Assembly: GCF_000195595.1 (NCBI RefSeq)
Contig: NZ_GL882539.1
Coordinates: 12,739-59,083 of the forward strand
Reading direction: 5' to 3'
Length of the DNA: 46,345 nucleotides
Origin: Actinomyces sp. oral taxon 170 str. F0386
GTDB lineage: Bacteria; Actinomycetota; Actinomycetes; Actinomycetales; Actinomycetaceae
Part shown: in pieces, positions 16,347 to 24,777 of the stretch
Numbering within the stretch: position 1 is the stretch's first letter
Layout: the number at the start of each line of letters is the position of its first letter
Notes under the pieces: generated by a model
Seen by the model: the letters and a program-made list of their open reading frames with translations, nothing else
The model's database searches: none
What the model was told of the DNA's origin: nothing
Program-made: the position numbers and the translations under genes

Positions 16347-18902
16347 TCAGCGGGACTTGGTGGTGCCCTGCGGCGAGCCGCTGGACTCCATGCGCTTGGC
16401 CAGGCAGTGGTCGGAGTCGTAGCCCTGGGTGTCGCACCAGGCGTTGGCCTCGTCCGCGGTCGCGTAGAGCTCGCCGGACAGGGTCACCCACCAGCCGCCG
16501 ACGTCGAACACCGACCAGTCGCTGCTGTTGACGATGACGGTGTTCGGGTTGGCCTGCCGCGTCTTGAGGAACTCGGCCAGGATCGAGCGGTTGCTCCAGG
16601 TCTGCCCATCGAAGTACAGGCCCACCTGCTTGGAGGACAGCTGCGGGGTCCACTTGCCCAGGAACTTGCCCATGACGAGTGAGCGGTCGTGATCGGCCTG
16701 CCACCGCAGGGCCTGGCCGGCGGCCTGCTCCTCCTGCTGCTCCTGGCCGGCACTGGAGCTCGTCGACGTCGCGATCGTCATCGGGGAGTTCGTGGAGCTG
16801 CTCGAGGTGACGCTGGACTGGGAGCCCCGGTCGAAGGTGGGGGTCACCTTGAGGCTTTTGAGGTCGAGGTCCTTGGCGGTGCGGAAGTAGTGCTGCTCGC
16901 CGAAACGCAACACCACCGTCCGTCCACCGTTGGGGATGATGAGCGGTTCACTGGAGAGGTCGAAGGTCCCCGAGGCCACGAGATGGTCGACGTCGGCCCC
17001 ACCGGTCGGGCTCGTGGAGCTGTAGACGAGAATCTGGTTGGACGAGCCGGCCAGAAAGTCACCGTCGGCGCAGGAGGTCGTCACATTGGCCTGGACCGTG
17101 AGCTCGCCCTGACCGTCCTGCACCGAGGTGATCGTGAGTGCCGGCATGCTCGAGCAGGCCTCGACGGCGCCCGAGGGCAGGGCCGACGCCGTCACCGTGG
17201 CAGCAGCATTGGCCTGGCCGGGGTCCTGCTTCCCGCTCTGGTCGCCGGCGTTGTCCCGGGAGCTGTCGCCCTTGCCGGAGAAGTAGGATCCGGCCCACAC
17301 ACCGCCTCCACCGACGATGACAAGAAGGAGGACGACGATGATGGCCACCAGACGTCCGGTACTGGATCCCGACGCCTGCTTCTGCTGCTGACTCGGAGGC
17401 ATCTGAGCCGACATCTGGGGCCCGAACATGTCCAGCTCCACCGCGGGCTGCGCGGCGGAGAAGCCCGACGGCGCCCCGGACGGAGTCTCCGCCCAGGCGG
17501 CGATGTCCTCAGCCGACGGCGGCGGGGCCACGGGCATGGCCACCGACTCCGCGGAGCCCGCAGCGGGAGCCGCCGACTGGGCCGAGGCCATGACCTCCGT
17601 CGCTCCAGCCGCGGCGAAGACCGCCGTGGTCTCAACGGCGGGAATGCTCTCGGTCTGCCCCGCCGGCTCCTCGCCCGAGGATGCCGTCTCCTCACCCGAC
17701 GAGGCGGCGCCGGCCGCCTGATCCTCTGCGGACTCCTCCGTCTCAGGCCCGGAGGCTGACTCGGTGCTGTCCTCGGGCTCGTCGTCGATGTCGGCCTCGG
17801 ACTCGCCCTCTGAGTCCTCGCGGCGCTCGTCCGAGTCCTCATCGTCTGCATCGGTCGCTGCGTCGTCAGCGCCGGTCTGCCCCTCAGCATCAGAATCGGC
17901 ATCGGCAGGGGTGTCTGAGTCCTCGTGCTCATCCGGGCTCTCAGTGTCCACGGGCTCGTCGCCCGAGGGGTCCGCCTCATCGCTGTCGCCGGGGCTCTCC
18001 TCGGTGTCCTGCTCGGCGTCACCGGCGTCTTCGAGGTCACCGATGTCCTCAGTGTCCTCGGTCTCCTCAGTGTCCGCCACAGGATTCTGCGCGTCCCTGG
18101 CCGAGAGATCCTCCGACTCCTCCGCCTTCTCCGACTCGTCGGGCTGTGGAGCGTCCTCCTCCGGCTCATCGGAGGGTTCATCAGCGTCGTCGAGGTCTTC
18201 GGGATTCTCGGCGTCATCGCTCTTCTCACCCTCGTCCTCGGGCGAGGGCTCGTCGGTTGATGCCTCGACGTCTGGCGCGTCCACCGCCACCGAGGCCGCC
18301 TCATCAGTCGTCTCGTCAGCCGGCTCGGCCGCCGTCGCCCCGGAGGCTGCGGATGCCACGGTGACGTCGGGCGAGTACCCGCGCGCTTGGAGGATGGCGA
18401 GGACGGTGGCATCGCCAGTGCCGGACAGCCAGGCCAGCAGGTCCGGGTAGGCGGACGGGTTGGCCGCCAGGGACGCCCACAGGTCGGGGCGGCTCTGTGC
18501 GATCGCGGCCTGCAGGGCCTGATCCGATGTTTGCGCGGCGACCGCCGCATCGGCCTGTTGCGCGGCGAGCGAGGCCTCGTGTCCGCCCGGAACCGCACCG
18601 ACGTCAGCGGCCTGAACGGTCTGAACGGCATCAGCGCCCGCCGCCTGATCCGACCCGGCAGCCTCGGCAGGCAGCTCGTCGGGCTGGTACCCGCGCTCCT
18701 GAAGTGCGGCCAGCACGGCGGCGTTCCCGGTGCCGGACAGCCAGGCCAGCAGGTCCGGGTAGGCGGACGGGTTCGTCGCCAGCGCCTCCCACAGGTCGGG
18801 GCGAGTCTGCGCGATCGCGGCCTGCAGGGCCTGATCCGATGTTTGCGCGGCGACCGCCGCATCGGCCTGTTGAGCCGCCGTCGTGAGCTGAGCCGGATCC
18901 AT
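16347..18902 (-). CDS. Acidic single-pass membrane protein with two leucine-rich-repeat-variant (LRV) domains
   Basis: 851 residues with a modular layout. Residues ~1-190 contain two LRV-type units of ~75 residues, each with ALQAAIAQ-RPDLW-L-NPSAYPDLLAWLSGTG--AVLA-L--RGY, the actinobacterial variant leucine-rich-repeat pattern. Residues ~200-400 are an extremely Glu/Asp/Ser-rich disordered stretch. One transmembrane helix (VAIIVVLLLVIVGGGGVWAG, about residues 520-540) follows, then a Ser/Thr-rich ~310-residue extracytoplasmic part. Its last ~100 residues (from LVMGKFLGKWTPQLSS to AWCDTQGYDSDHCLAKRM) look like a small folded domain with two cysteines. There is no signal peptide, so the LRV and acidic parts should be cytoplasmic. 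LRV units are thought to bind proteins; the role is unknown. Confidence 0.8.
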   Translation of the reverse strand: MDPAQLTTAAQQADAAVAAQTSDQALQAAIAQTRPDLWEALATNPSAYPDLLAWLSGTGNAAVLAALQERGYQPDELPAEAAGSDQAAGADAVQTVQAADVGAVPGGHEASLAAQQADAAVAAQTSDQALQAAIAQSRPDLWASLAANPSAYPDLLAWLSGTGDATVLAILQARGYSPDVTVASAASGATAAEPADETTDEAASVAVDAPDVEASTDEPSPEDEGEKSDDAENPEDLDDADEPSDEPEEDAPQPDESEKAEESEDLSARDAQNPVADTEETEDTEDIGDLEDAGDAEQDTEESPGDSDEADPSGDEPVDTESPDEHEDSDTPADADSDAEGQTGADDAATDADDEDSDERREDSEGESEADIDDEPEDSTESASGPETEESAEDQAAGAASSGEETASSGEEPAGQTESIPAVETTAVFAAAGATEVMASAQSAAPAAGSAESVAMPVAPPPSAEDIAAWAETPSGAPSGFSAAQPAVELDMFGPQMSAQMPPSQQQKQASGSSTGRLVAIIVVLLLVIVGGGGVWAGSYFSGKGDSSRDNAGDQSGKQDPGQANAAATVTASALPSGAVEACSSMPALTITSVQDGQGELTVQANVTTSCADGDFLAGSSNQILVYSSTSPTGGADVDHLVASGTFDLSSEPLIIPNGGRTVVLRFGEQHYFRTAKDLDLKSLKVTPTFDRGSQSSVTSSSSTNSPMTIATSTSSSAGQEQQEEQAAGQALRWQADHDRSLVMGKFLGKWTPQLSSKQVGLYFDGQTWSNRSILAEFLKTRQANPNTVIVNSSDWSVFDVGGWWVTLSGELYATADEANAWCDTQGYDSDHCLAKRMESSGSPQGTTKSR
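18391..18870. repeat. Direct DNA duplication encoding the two LRV units
   Basis: About 150 bases around 18420-18562 recur at 18725-18867 with few changes, including an identical run through the bases reading gatcgcggcctgcagggcct and onward across the Gln/Ala-rich start of each unit. Identity at DNA level in both arms suggests recent duplication or ongoing homogenisation. Confidence 0.75.
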
Positions 18903-19185
18903 CAGAGACCTTCCAGGAGAACGTATGGTGACCTCGACTGATCAGGCTCGTCGCACCCGTCCCGGGTCCTTCACAAGGCGCCGATCAGCACCGATGGTAA
19001 TCGCGATTCGGCCGCGAGGGTCAAGAAACGATGTCGGCCGAGGAAATCCACCACTCACGCGCGGGCTCATCCTCTCGTCTCAGGGTCATCCCCTACCGCA
19101 GGTCAGGGTGGACTGGTCAAGAGGTCAGGGGCTGGTCCTCCGCCAGGAGGATTCGAGGAAGTCATGCCACTGCCAGACTGAACCT

Positions 19186-20031
19186 ATGAGTAGTTCCGCA
19201 TCAGCAGCATCCTCCGTCCTCACACCTCACCGGCCCGTGGACGACCCCGTGGTCTCCGCCCGCAGCCTCAGCAAGGTCTACGGTCGCGGCTCGGGCGCCG
19301 TCAAGGCCCTCGACGCCGTCAACGTCGATATCGCCCGGGCCCGATTCACCGCCATCATGGGTCCCTCCGGCTCGGGCAAGTCCACGCTCATGCACTGCCT
19401 GGCCGGCCTGGACTCGATCACCTCCGGGGAGATCATGCTCGACGGCGACATGATCTCCTCGATGAGCCAACGCAGGCTCACCCGCCTGCGCCGCGAGCGC
19501 ATCGGCTTCATCTTCCAGTCCTTCAACCTGGTCCCCACCCTCTCTGCAGCGGAGAACATCACCCTGCCCCTGGACATCGCCCGCAAGAAGGTCAACCGGC
19601 AGCGCTTCGACCAGGTGATCGACGCCGTCGGACTCCGCGAGCGCCTGTCCCACCGGCCTGCCGAGCTCTCCGGCGGCCAGGTCCAGCGCGTGGCCTGCGC
19701 CCGGGCCCTCGTGGGTGAGCCGGCGGTCGTCTTCGCCGACGAGCCCACCGGGAACCTGGACTCCCACTCCACCGAGCAGGTCCTGGAGATCCTGCGTCGC
19801 AGCGTCGATAGCCTCAAGCAGTCGGTGGTCATGGTGACCCACGAGCCGGAGGCGGCCGCCTGGGCCGACACCGTCATCTTCCTGCGCGACGGGCACGTCG
19901 TGGCCGAGCTGGCCGATCCCAACCGCGACCGGGTCCTGGACGCCCTGCGCGAGCTGAGCGACGCGGAGTCCGCGCCCGCCGCCGGAGCCCGCGCCACCGA
20001 CGGCAGCACCGCCGCTCCCAAGGGGGCCTGA
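19186..20031 (+). CDS. ABC transporter ATP-binding protein (MacB/LolD type)
   Basis: A 281-residue ATPase that partners the FtsX-type permease immediately downstream. The Walker A motif is MGPSGSGKSTLMHCLAGLD, the signature LSGGQVQRVACARALVGEP, Walker B VVFADEPTGNLDSHST, and the H-loop VMVTHEPEAA. The wording FIFQSFNLVPTLSAAENITLPL is typical of the MacB/LolD/SalX group. The start ATG 19186 (MSSSASAASSV) is preferred over an upstream in-frame ATG at 18925, because the extra 87 residues are not protein-like. Only 3 bases separate it from the permease gene. Confidence 0.93.
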   Translation: MSSSASAASSVLTPHRPVDDPVVSARSLSKVYGRGSGAVKALDAVNVDIARARFTAIMGPSGSGKSTLMHCLAGLDSITSGEIMLDGDMISSMSQRRLTRLRRERIGFIFQSFNLVPTLSAAENITLPLDIARKKVNRQRFDQVIDAVGLRERLSHRPAELSGGQVQRVACARALVGEPAVVFADEPTGNLDSHSTEQVLEILRRSVDSLKQSVVMVTHEPEAAAWADTVIFLRDGHVVAELADPNRDRVLDALRELSDAESAPAAGARATDGSTAAPKGA

Positions 20032-20034
20032 GCC

Positions 20035-22626
20035 GTGAAACGAGTCGCCTGGCGCTCCGTACGCGCCCATGCCAAGCAGTTCTTCCTCACCACCTTCGCC
20101 GTCATGCTCGGGGTGGCCTTCCTGTCGGGCACGCTGGCACTGCGCGCCTCCATGTCGGAGACCTTCTCCAAGCTGACCTCCTCCACCATTACCTCGGACC
20201 TGTACGTCCAGGGTCCCAAGATCGCCTCCGACAACAACAGTGGCGGTAGTAACTCGGCCGCCTCCACGCAGACCGAGCCCATTGACGGCTCCCTGGCCGA
20301 CCAGATCAAGCAGATCGACGGTGTCGAGGCAGCCAAGCCCGATGCCCAGACGACCGGGGTCCTCGTGGGCGCCAATGACACGCCGGTCTCGAGCATGGGA
20401 GCACCTACGCTCTTCCTGCCGCTGTATGACAAGGAGCCGGGCCGGACCTGGGCCCAGGGTCACATGCCCCAGGGTGGAGGCGAGATCGCCCTGGAGTCGG
20501 GGGCCTTGAAGAACTCCGGCCTCAAGGTCGGGGACACGACGCATATCGTCATCCAGGGTGAGCCCACTGAGGTCAAGGTGGTGGGTGAGTTCCACTTCGG
20601 GTCCTCCATGGCCAGTGCGACGGTCGTGGGGATGGACCCGGAATGGTTCATGCCCATCGCCGCCCCGGACGGGAGGGTCTCGAACATCTCAATCGACCTG
20701 GCTGACGGAGCCTCGGTGGACACGGTCAAGTCCGAGGTCACCAAGGTCGTTCCCGACGGAGCCCAGGTGAAGACCCGCGCCGAGCTCATCAAGGAGCAGA
20801 ACAAGACCATCGAGGAACAGCTTGGCTTCATCCAGGTCTTCCTGCTGGTCTTCGTCGTCATCGCCATGTTCGTGGGGTCCTTCATCATCATGAACTCCTT
20901 CGCGATGAGCGTGCGCCAGCGCGTCAAGGAGTTCGCGCTGCTGCGGGCGGTGGGAGCCTCGCCCGGATCGGTGTTCGGCATCGTGTTCCTCCAGGCGATC
21001 GTCATCGGGGTGGTCGGCTCCGCCCTGGGCGTGGCCGCAGGGGCCGGGCTCCTGGCCGGGCTGGCCAAGCTGCTGGAGTCCATGGGCATGCCGCTGCTGG
21101 AGGGTACCGGCCTGACCGGACCGATCATCGTGATCTCACTGGTGGTGGGGCTGGCCGTCACCATCGTCGGCGCCCTGCTGCCGGCGCGCGAGGCCGCTCT
21201 GACCCACCCGGTCGAGGCGATGCGCGGCGTGTCAGGCTCCCGGGAGAAGTCGCTCATCTGGCGCACGCTCATCGGCGGGCTGCTGCTGGCAGTTGGGGTG
21301 GCCGCGGTCGCCGCCGCCTGGGTGAACAAAGACCTGGAGCTGCGCAGTCCCATCATGGGGGTGGGTGCGGGCGCGGTGGTCCTGGGACTGCTCGTCGTCT
21401 CCCCCACCCTGGCACGCCCGGTGGTGGCCGTCCTGGGACTGCCGTTCCGGCTGCTACGGCCCTCCGGACGCCTGGCGGTGCGCAACATCATCCACAACCC
21501 GCGCCGCACGGCCAACACGTCGGGCGCCCTCATGGTGGGCATGGCGCTGGTGTGCGCCGGCGCCACACTGGCGGCCTCCTTCAACGCCTCGACCGCCGAC
21601 GAGGTCGACAAGTCCCTCAAGGCCGACCTCGTGGTCCAGCCCGCGTCGATGAACGGCCTGGGCACACGGCTCTCCACAGAGAAGGCCAAGGAGATCACGG
21701 CGATCGACGGCGTCAAGGAGACGTCCTCCTACACCGCCTACACCGATGCGGTCACCAAGCCCGATGGCTCCCAGAACCCGATGGCCACCAACGTCGTCAT
21801 CGACCCCGCCACCTACTCCAGGGCCTACGACGCCAACGTGAGCGCCGGGACGCTGGAGGACCTGGACGCCACCCACGTGGCCGCCCAGAAGGACGAGGGG
21901 CTCAAGGTGGGAGACAAGGTCTCCTTCACCGGACCCAACGGTTCGGTCGAGGCCACGGTGGGCGCCCTCATCGACCCGAAGGGAACCGGTGGCAACTTCT
22001 ACATCGCCCCCGAGCTGGCGGCGTCGGTGGGGTCCTGGAGCTCGCCGGGTAACACCACCGACCCGGCCCGCGTCCTGGACTCGCCCCTGGGCATCCTCCT
22101 GACCCTCGACGAGGGCGCCAACATCGATACCGTGCGCCACAAGGCGGAGGACATCGTGGCCGACACCTACCAGTACTCGGTGCGCGACGCCGATCAGATC
22201 TCGGACCAGGTCGGCCAGCAGGTCAACCAGATGCTCGCCATTCTCTACGGGCTGCTGGGGCTGAGCATCGTCATCGCCATCCTGGGCATCGTCAACACCC
22301 TGGTGCTCTCGGTCTCGGAGCGCACCCGGGAGATCGGGCTCATGCGCGCCGTCGGACTGGGCAAGGCCCAGCTGGCCGGGGAGATCATCACCGAGTCGGT
22401 CATCACCGCCCTGTACGGCACCGTCCTGGGCGGAGCGACCGGGATCGTCCTGGCCGCGGCCCTCAAGAGGCTCCTGGAGGAGCGGGGACTGAATGTCCTG
22501 AGCATCCCGTGGGGCCAGATGGTGGGCATGCTCGTACTCTCCGTGGTGGTCGGTATCGTCGCGGCCCTGTGGCCGGCGCTGCGCGCCTCCCGGATCCCCG
22601 TCCTGGACGCCATCGCCACTGACTGA
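20035..22626 (+). CDS. FtsX/MacB-type ABC transporter permease
   Basis: An 863-residue membrane protein starting at GTG 20035. An N-terminal helix (FFLTTFAVMLGVAFLSGTLAL) is followed by a ~220-residue extracytoplasmic domain. A first FtsX core comes next (VFLLVFVVIAMFVGSFIIMNSFAMSVRQRVKEFALLRAVGASPGSVF and two more helices). After a middle pair of helices and a second extracytoplasmic domain there is a second FtsX core (SIVIAILGIVNTLVLSVSERTREIGLMRAVGLGKAQLAGEI). This is the long two-core architecture common in Gram-positive bacteria. With the ATPase it probably exports lipids, peptides or antibiotics, or senses envelope stress; no substrate can be read. Confidence 0.92.
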   Translation: MKRVAWRSVRAHAKQFFLTTFAVMLGVAFLSGTLALRASMSETFSKLTSSTITSDLYVQGPKIASDNNSGGSNSAASTQTEPIDGSLADQIKQIDGVEAAKPDAQTTGVLVGANDTPVSSMGAPTLFLPLYDKEPGRTWAQGHMPQGGGEIALESGALKNSGLKVGDTTHIVIQGEPTEVKVVGEFHFGSSMASATVVGMDPEWFMPIAAPDGRVSNISIDLADGASVDTVKSEVTKVVPDGAQVKTRAELIKEQNKTIEEQLGFIQVFLLVFVVIAMFVGSFIIMNSFAMSVRQRVKEFALLRAVGASPGSVFGIVFLQAIVIGVVGSALGVAAGAGLLAGLAKLLESMGMPLLEGTGLTGPIIVISLVVGLAVTIVGALLPAREAALTHPVEAMRGVSGSREKSLIWRTLIGGLLLAVGVAAVAAAWVNKDLELRSPIMGVGAGAVVLGLLVVSPTLARPVVAVLGLPFRLLRPSGRLAVRNIIHNPRRTANTSGALMVGMALVCAGATLAASFNASTADEVDKSLKADLVVQPASMNGLGTRLSTEKAKEITAIDGVKETSSYTAYTDAVTKPDGSQNPMATNVVIDPATYSRAYDANVSAGTLEDLDATHVAAQKDEGLKVGDKVSFTGPNGSVEATVGALIDPKGTGGNFYIAPELAASVGSWSSPGNTTDPARVLDSPLGILLTLDEGANIDTVRHKAEDIVADTYQYSVRDADQISDQVGQQVNQMLAILYGLLGLSIVIAILGIVNTLVLSVSERTREIGLMRAVGLGKAQLAGEIITESVITALYGTVLGGATGIVLAAALKRLLEERGLNVLSIPWGQMVGMLVLSVVVGIVAALWPALRASRIPVLDAIATD

Positions 22627-22633
22627 GCAGACG

Positions 22634-22673
22634 GCGGGTCCGTCATCCAGCCGGCACTGGATGACGGACCCGC
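22634..22673 (+). terminator. Strong terminator hairpin after the FtsX permease
   Basis: A perfect 17-bp stem (GCGGGTCCGTCATCCAG and its complement) around the loop ccggca, starting 8 bases after the stop codon. It separates this operon from the next ABC exporter. Confidence 0.88.
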
Positions 22674-22848
22674 TGACCCCGGCGCCTCGGCCCGATCCCC
22701 GCGATGGGGGTGGGCCGGGGCGCCGCTGTGTGCCTGGTTGAAACCCACCCCGAGCCGTACTCGCCGGATATTCCCGCGCCCGATATCTTCCTTGTCACCG
22801 GCTCTCCCCCTGCCGCGCCCGTTTCAGCTCCGATAGCCTCGGTCGATC

Positions 22849-24777
22849 ATGCCCGAACCGTCCTCCCGGTCGCTCCCGACCACCCCGGCCGCACCGGTCG
22901 CGCTCTCCATGTCCCCCGACGCCCCACTGCCCCAGCCCCCGTCCCTCGGGGCCGGGGCTCTTCTGCGCTGGCTGCTGCGCCGCGCCGCCGTCCCGGTCAC
23001 CCTGGCGACCCTGGCGGCCTGCACCTCCAACACCATCCAGGCGATCGTGCCGGCCTTCCTGGGCCAGGCGCTCGACGCCGGGATCGAGAACGGCCTCAAC
23101 GCCCGCGTGTGGGGGATCGGCGCGCTGCTGCTGGTGCTGTTCGTCGTCTACGCCATCGGGGACACGATGCTGTCCTACTTCGGGGTGACGGCATGGATGC
23201 GCACGGCCTTCGACGTCGACCGGCTCGTGGGCCGTCAGGTCTCCGCCACGGGGGCGGACCTGTACCGGCAGGTCTCCACCGGCGAGGTCGCCACCATCAT
23301 CGCCTCCGACGCCGACTACCTGGGCAAGTTCTTCGAGCACCTGCCGGCCCTGCTGGGCGCGGCGGCCAGCTTCGTCGTCGTGGCGGTCCTCATGCTCCGC
23401 ACCTCGGTGAGCCTGGGACTCATCGTCATTCTGGGGATGCCACTGGTCGCGGCGATCGTCACCCTGGTCATCCGGCCGCTGCAGAAGCGCCAGGCCGTTC
23501 AGCGCGAGGCCCAGTCCACGGTCACCACGATCACCACCGACACGGTGGCGGGCCTGCGGATCCTGCGGGGCATCGGCGGGGAGGACGTCTTCGCCCGCCG
23601 CTACCGGGACGCCTCCCAGGAGCTGCGGCGCCGCGGCGTCGAGGTGGCCTCCTCCCAGGCCACCCTCATGACCCTCCAGGTGCTGCTGCCCGGGCTCTTC
23701 GCCGCGATCGTCGTGTGGGTGGCGGCGCGCATGGCGGTGGCCGGCAGCCTCACCCCCGGCGGACTCATCACCTTCTACGGCTACACCGCCTACCTGTCCT
23801 GGCCCTTGTGGGTCTTCACCAACTCCGTGCAGGACTACACCCGGGCCGTCGTCGGCGCCCGGCGTCTGAGCCGTCTGCTTGAGGTGAGGCCCGCCGCCGG
23901 CAGCCTCGTGGAGCGCCTCGACCTGGCCCCCGCCTCCGCCCAGCCCGTCAGCGGTGACCTGGTGGACTCCGACAGCGGCCTACGCCTGGAGGAGGGCCGC
24001 ATGACGGCCCTCGTGTGCCCCGATCCGGAGGTCTCTGCCGAGCTGGCCACACACCTGGGCCGTTTCACCGACTCCGGGCCCACCGTGACCCTGGCGGGCA
24101 GGCCCCTGACCGCCATGCCGCTGGACCAGGTGCGCGCCAGCGTCGTCGTCTCCGGGGCGACCGCCCAGCTCTTCACCGGGACCCTGCGTGAGGCCCTCGA
24201 TGTGCGCGGCGGCCCCGACCCGCGGCCGGCGGGCCTCAAGGACCTCGTGCGCGCCGAGGCCGAGCGCACCACCGGGGCCGACGTCGACCAGCAGGTCCGC
24301 GCCCAGGAGCGCGACATGCCCGGCGACGACCGGCTGCTGGAGGCCATCGAGATCGCCGACGCCGGCGACGTCCTCACCTCACTGAGCGAGGGCCTGGCCG
24401 GGATGATCACCGAGAAGGGTCGGTCCCTGTCCGGTGGGCAGCGCCAGCGCGTGGCCCTGGCCCGGGCGCTGCTGACCGAGGCGCCCACGCTCGTGCTCAT
24501 CGAGCCGACCTCCGCCCTGGACTCCCACACCGAGGCCCGGGTGGCCGCCCAGGTGCACCGGGCCCGCGCCGGGCGCACGACCGTCGTCGTCACCGCCTCG
24601 CCGCTGGTCCTGGAGGCCTGCGACGAGGTCGTCTTCCTGGACTCCAACGGTGCCGAGCTGCTGCGATCCACGCACCGCGAGCTCATGGCGATGGCCCGCA
24701 AGGGCGACGCGCAGGCGGCCGACTACCGAGCCGTCGTCTCCCGGGCCATGGGCGAGGACGCGGAGGTGAGCTGCTGA
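22849..24777 (+). CDS. ABC exporter half-transporter 1 (degenerate Walker A)
   Basis: A 642-residue fusion of a six-helix exporter domain (about residues 30-340) and a nucleotide-binding domain (about 355-620). The membrane part has [20 protein letters not shown], the coupling-helix area. In the nucleotide domain the position of Walker A (about 385-400) reads [13 protein letters not shown], with no GxxGxGK and no lysine. Walker B reads [12 protein letters not shown], keeping the Glu but not the preceding Asp. No H-loop histidine is seen. The signature [15 protein letters not shown] (527-541) is perfect. An extra ~60-residue insert precedes the signature. It overlaps the next gene by one base and should form a heterodimer with it. 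The exported substrate is unknown. Confidence 0.9.
   Translation: MPEPSSRSLPTTPAAPVALSMSPDAPLPQPPSLGAGALLRWLLRRAAVPVTLATLAACTSNTIQAIVPAFLGQALDAGIENGLNARVWGIGALLLVLFVVYAIGDTMLSYFGVTAWMRTAFDVDRLVGRQVSATGADLYRQVSTGEVATIIASDADYLGKFFEHLPALLGAAASFVVVAVLMLRTSVSLGLIVILGMPLVAAIVTLVIRPLQKRQAVQREAQSTVTTITTDTVAGLRILRGIGGEDVFARRYRDASQELRRRGVEVASSQATLMTLQVLLPGLFAAIVVWVAARMAVAGSLTPGGLITFYGYTAYLSWPLWVFTNSVQDYTRAVVGARRLSRLLEVRPAAGSLVERLDLAPASAQPVSGDLVDSDSGLRLEEGRMTALVCPDPEVSAELATHLGRFTDSGPTVTLAGRPLTAMPLDQVRASVVVSGATAQLFTGTLREALDVRGGPDPRPAGLKDLVRAEAERTTGADVDQQVRAQERDMPGDDRLLEAIEIADAGDVLTSLSEGLAGMITEKGRSLSGGQRQRVALARALLTEAPTLVLIEPTSALDSHTEARVAAQVHRARAGRTTVVVTASPLVLEACDEVVFLDSNGAELLRSTHRELMAMARKGDAQAADYRAVVSRAMGEDAEVSC

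Noticed and set aside
17681-18450. Ser-rich and Arg-rich plus-strand frames across the acidic-protein gene
   Set aside because: They are reverse-strand readings of the Glu/Asp-rich tract, which yields Ser/Arg-rich shadows.
18391-18870. Repeats here as a CRISPR array
   Set aside because: Only two long coding repeats with no spacer regularity; they encode LRV units.
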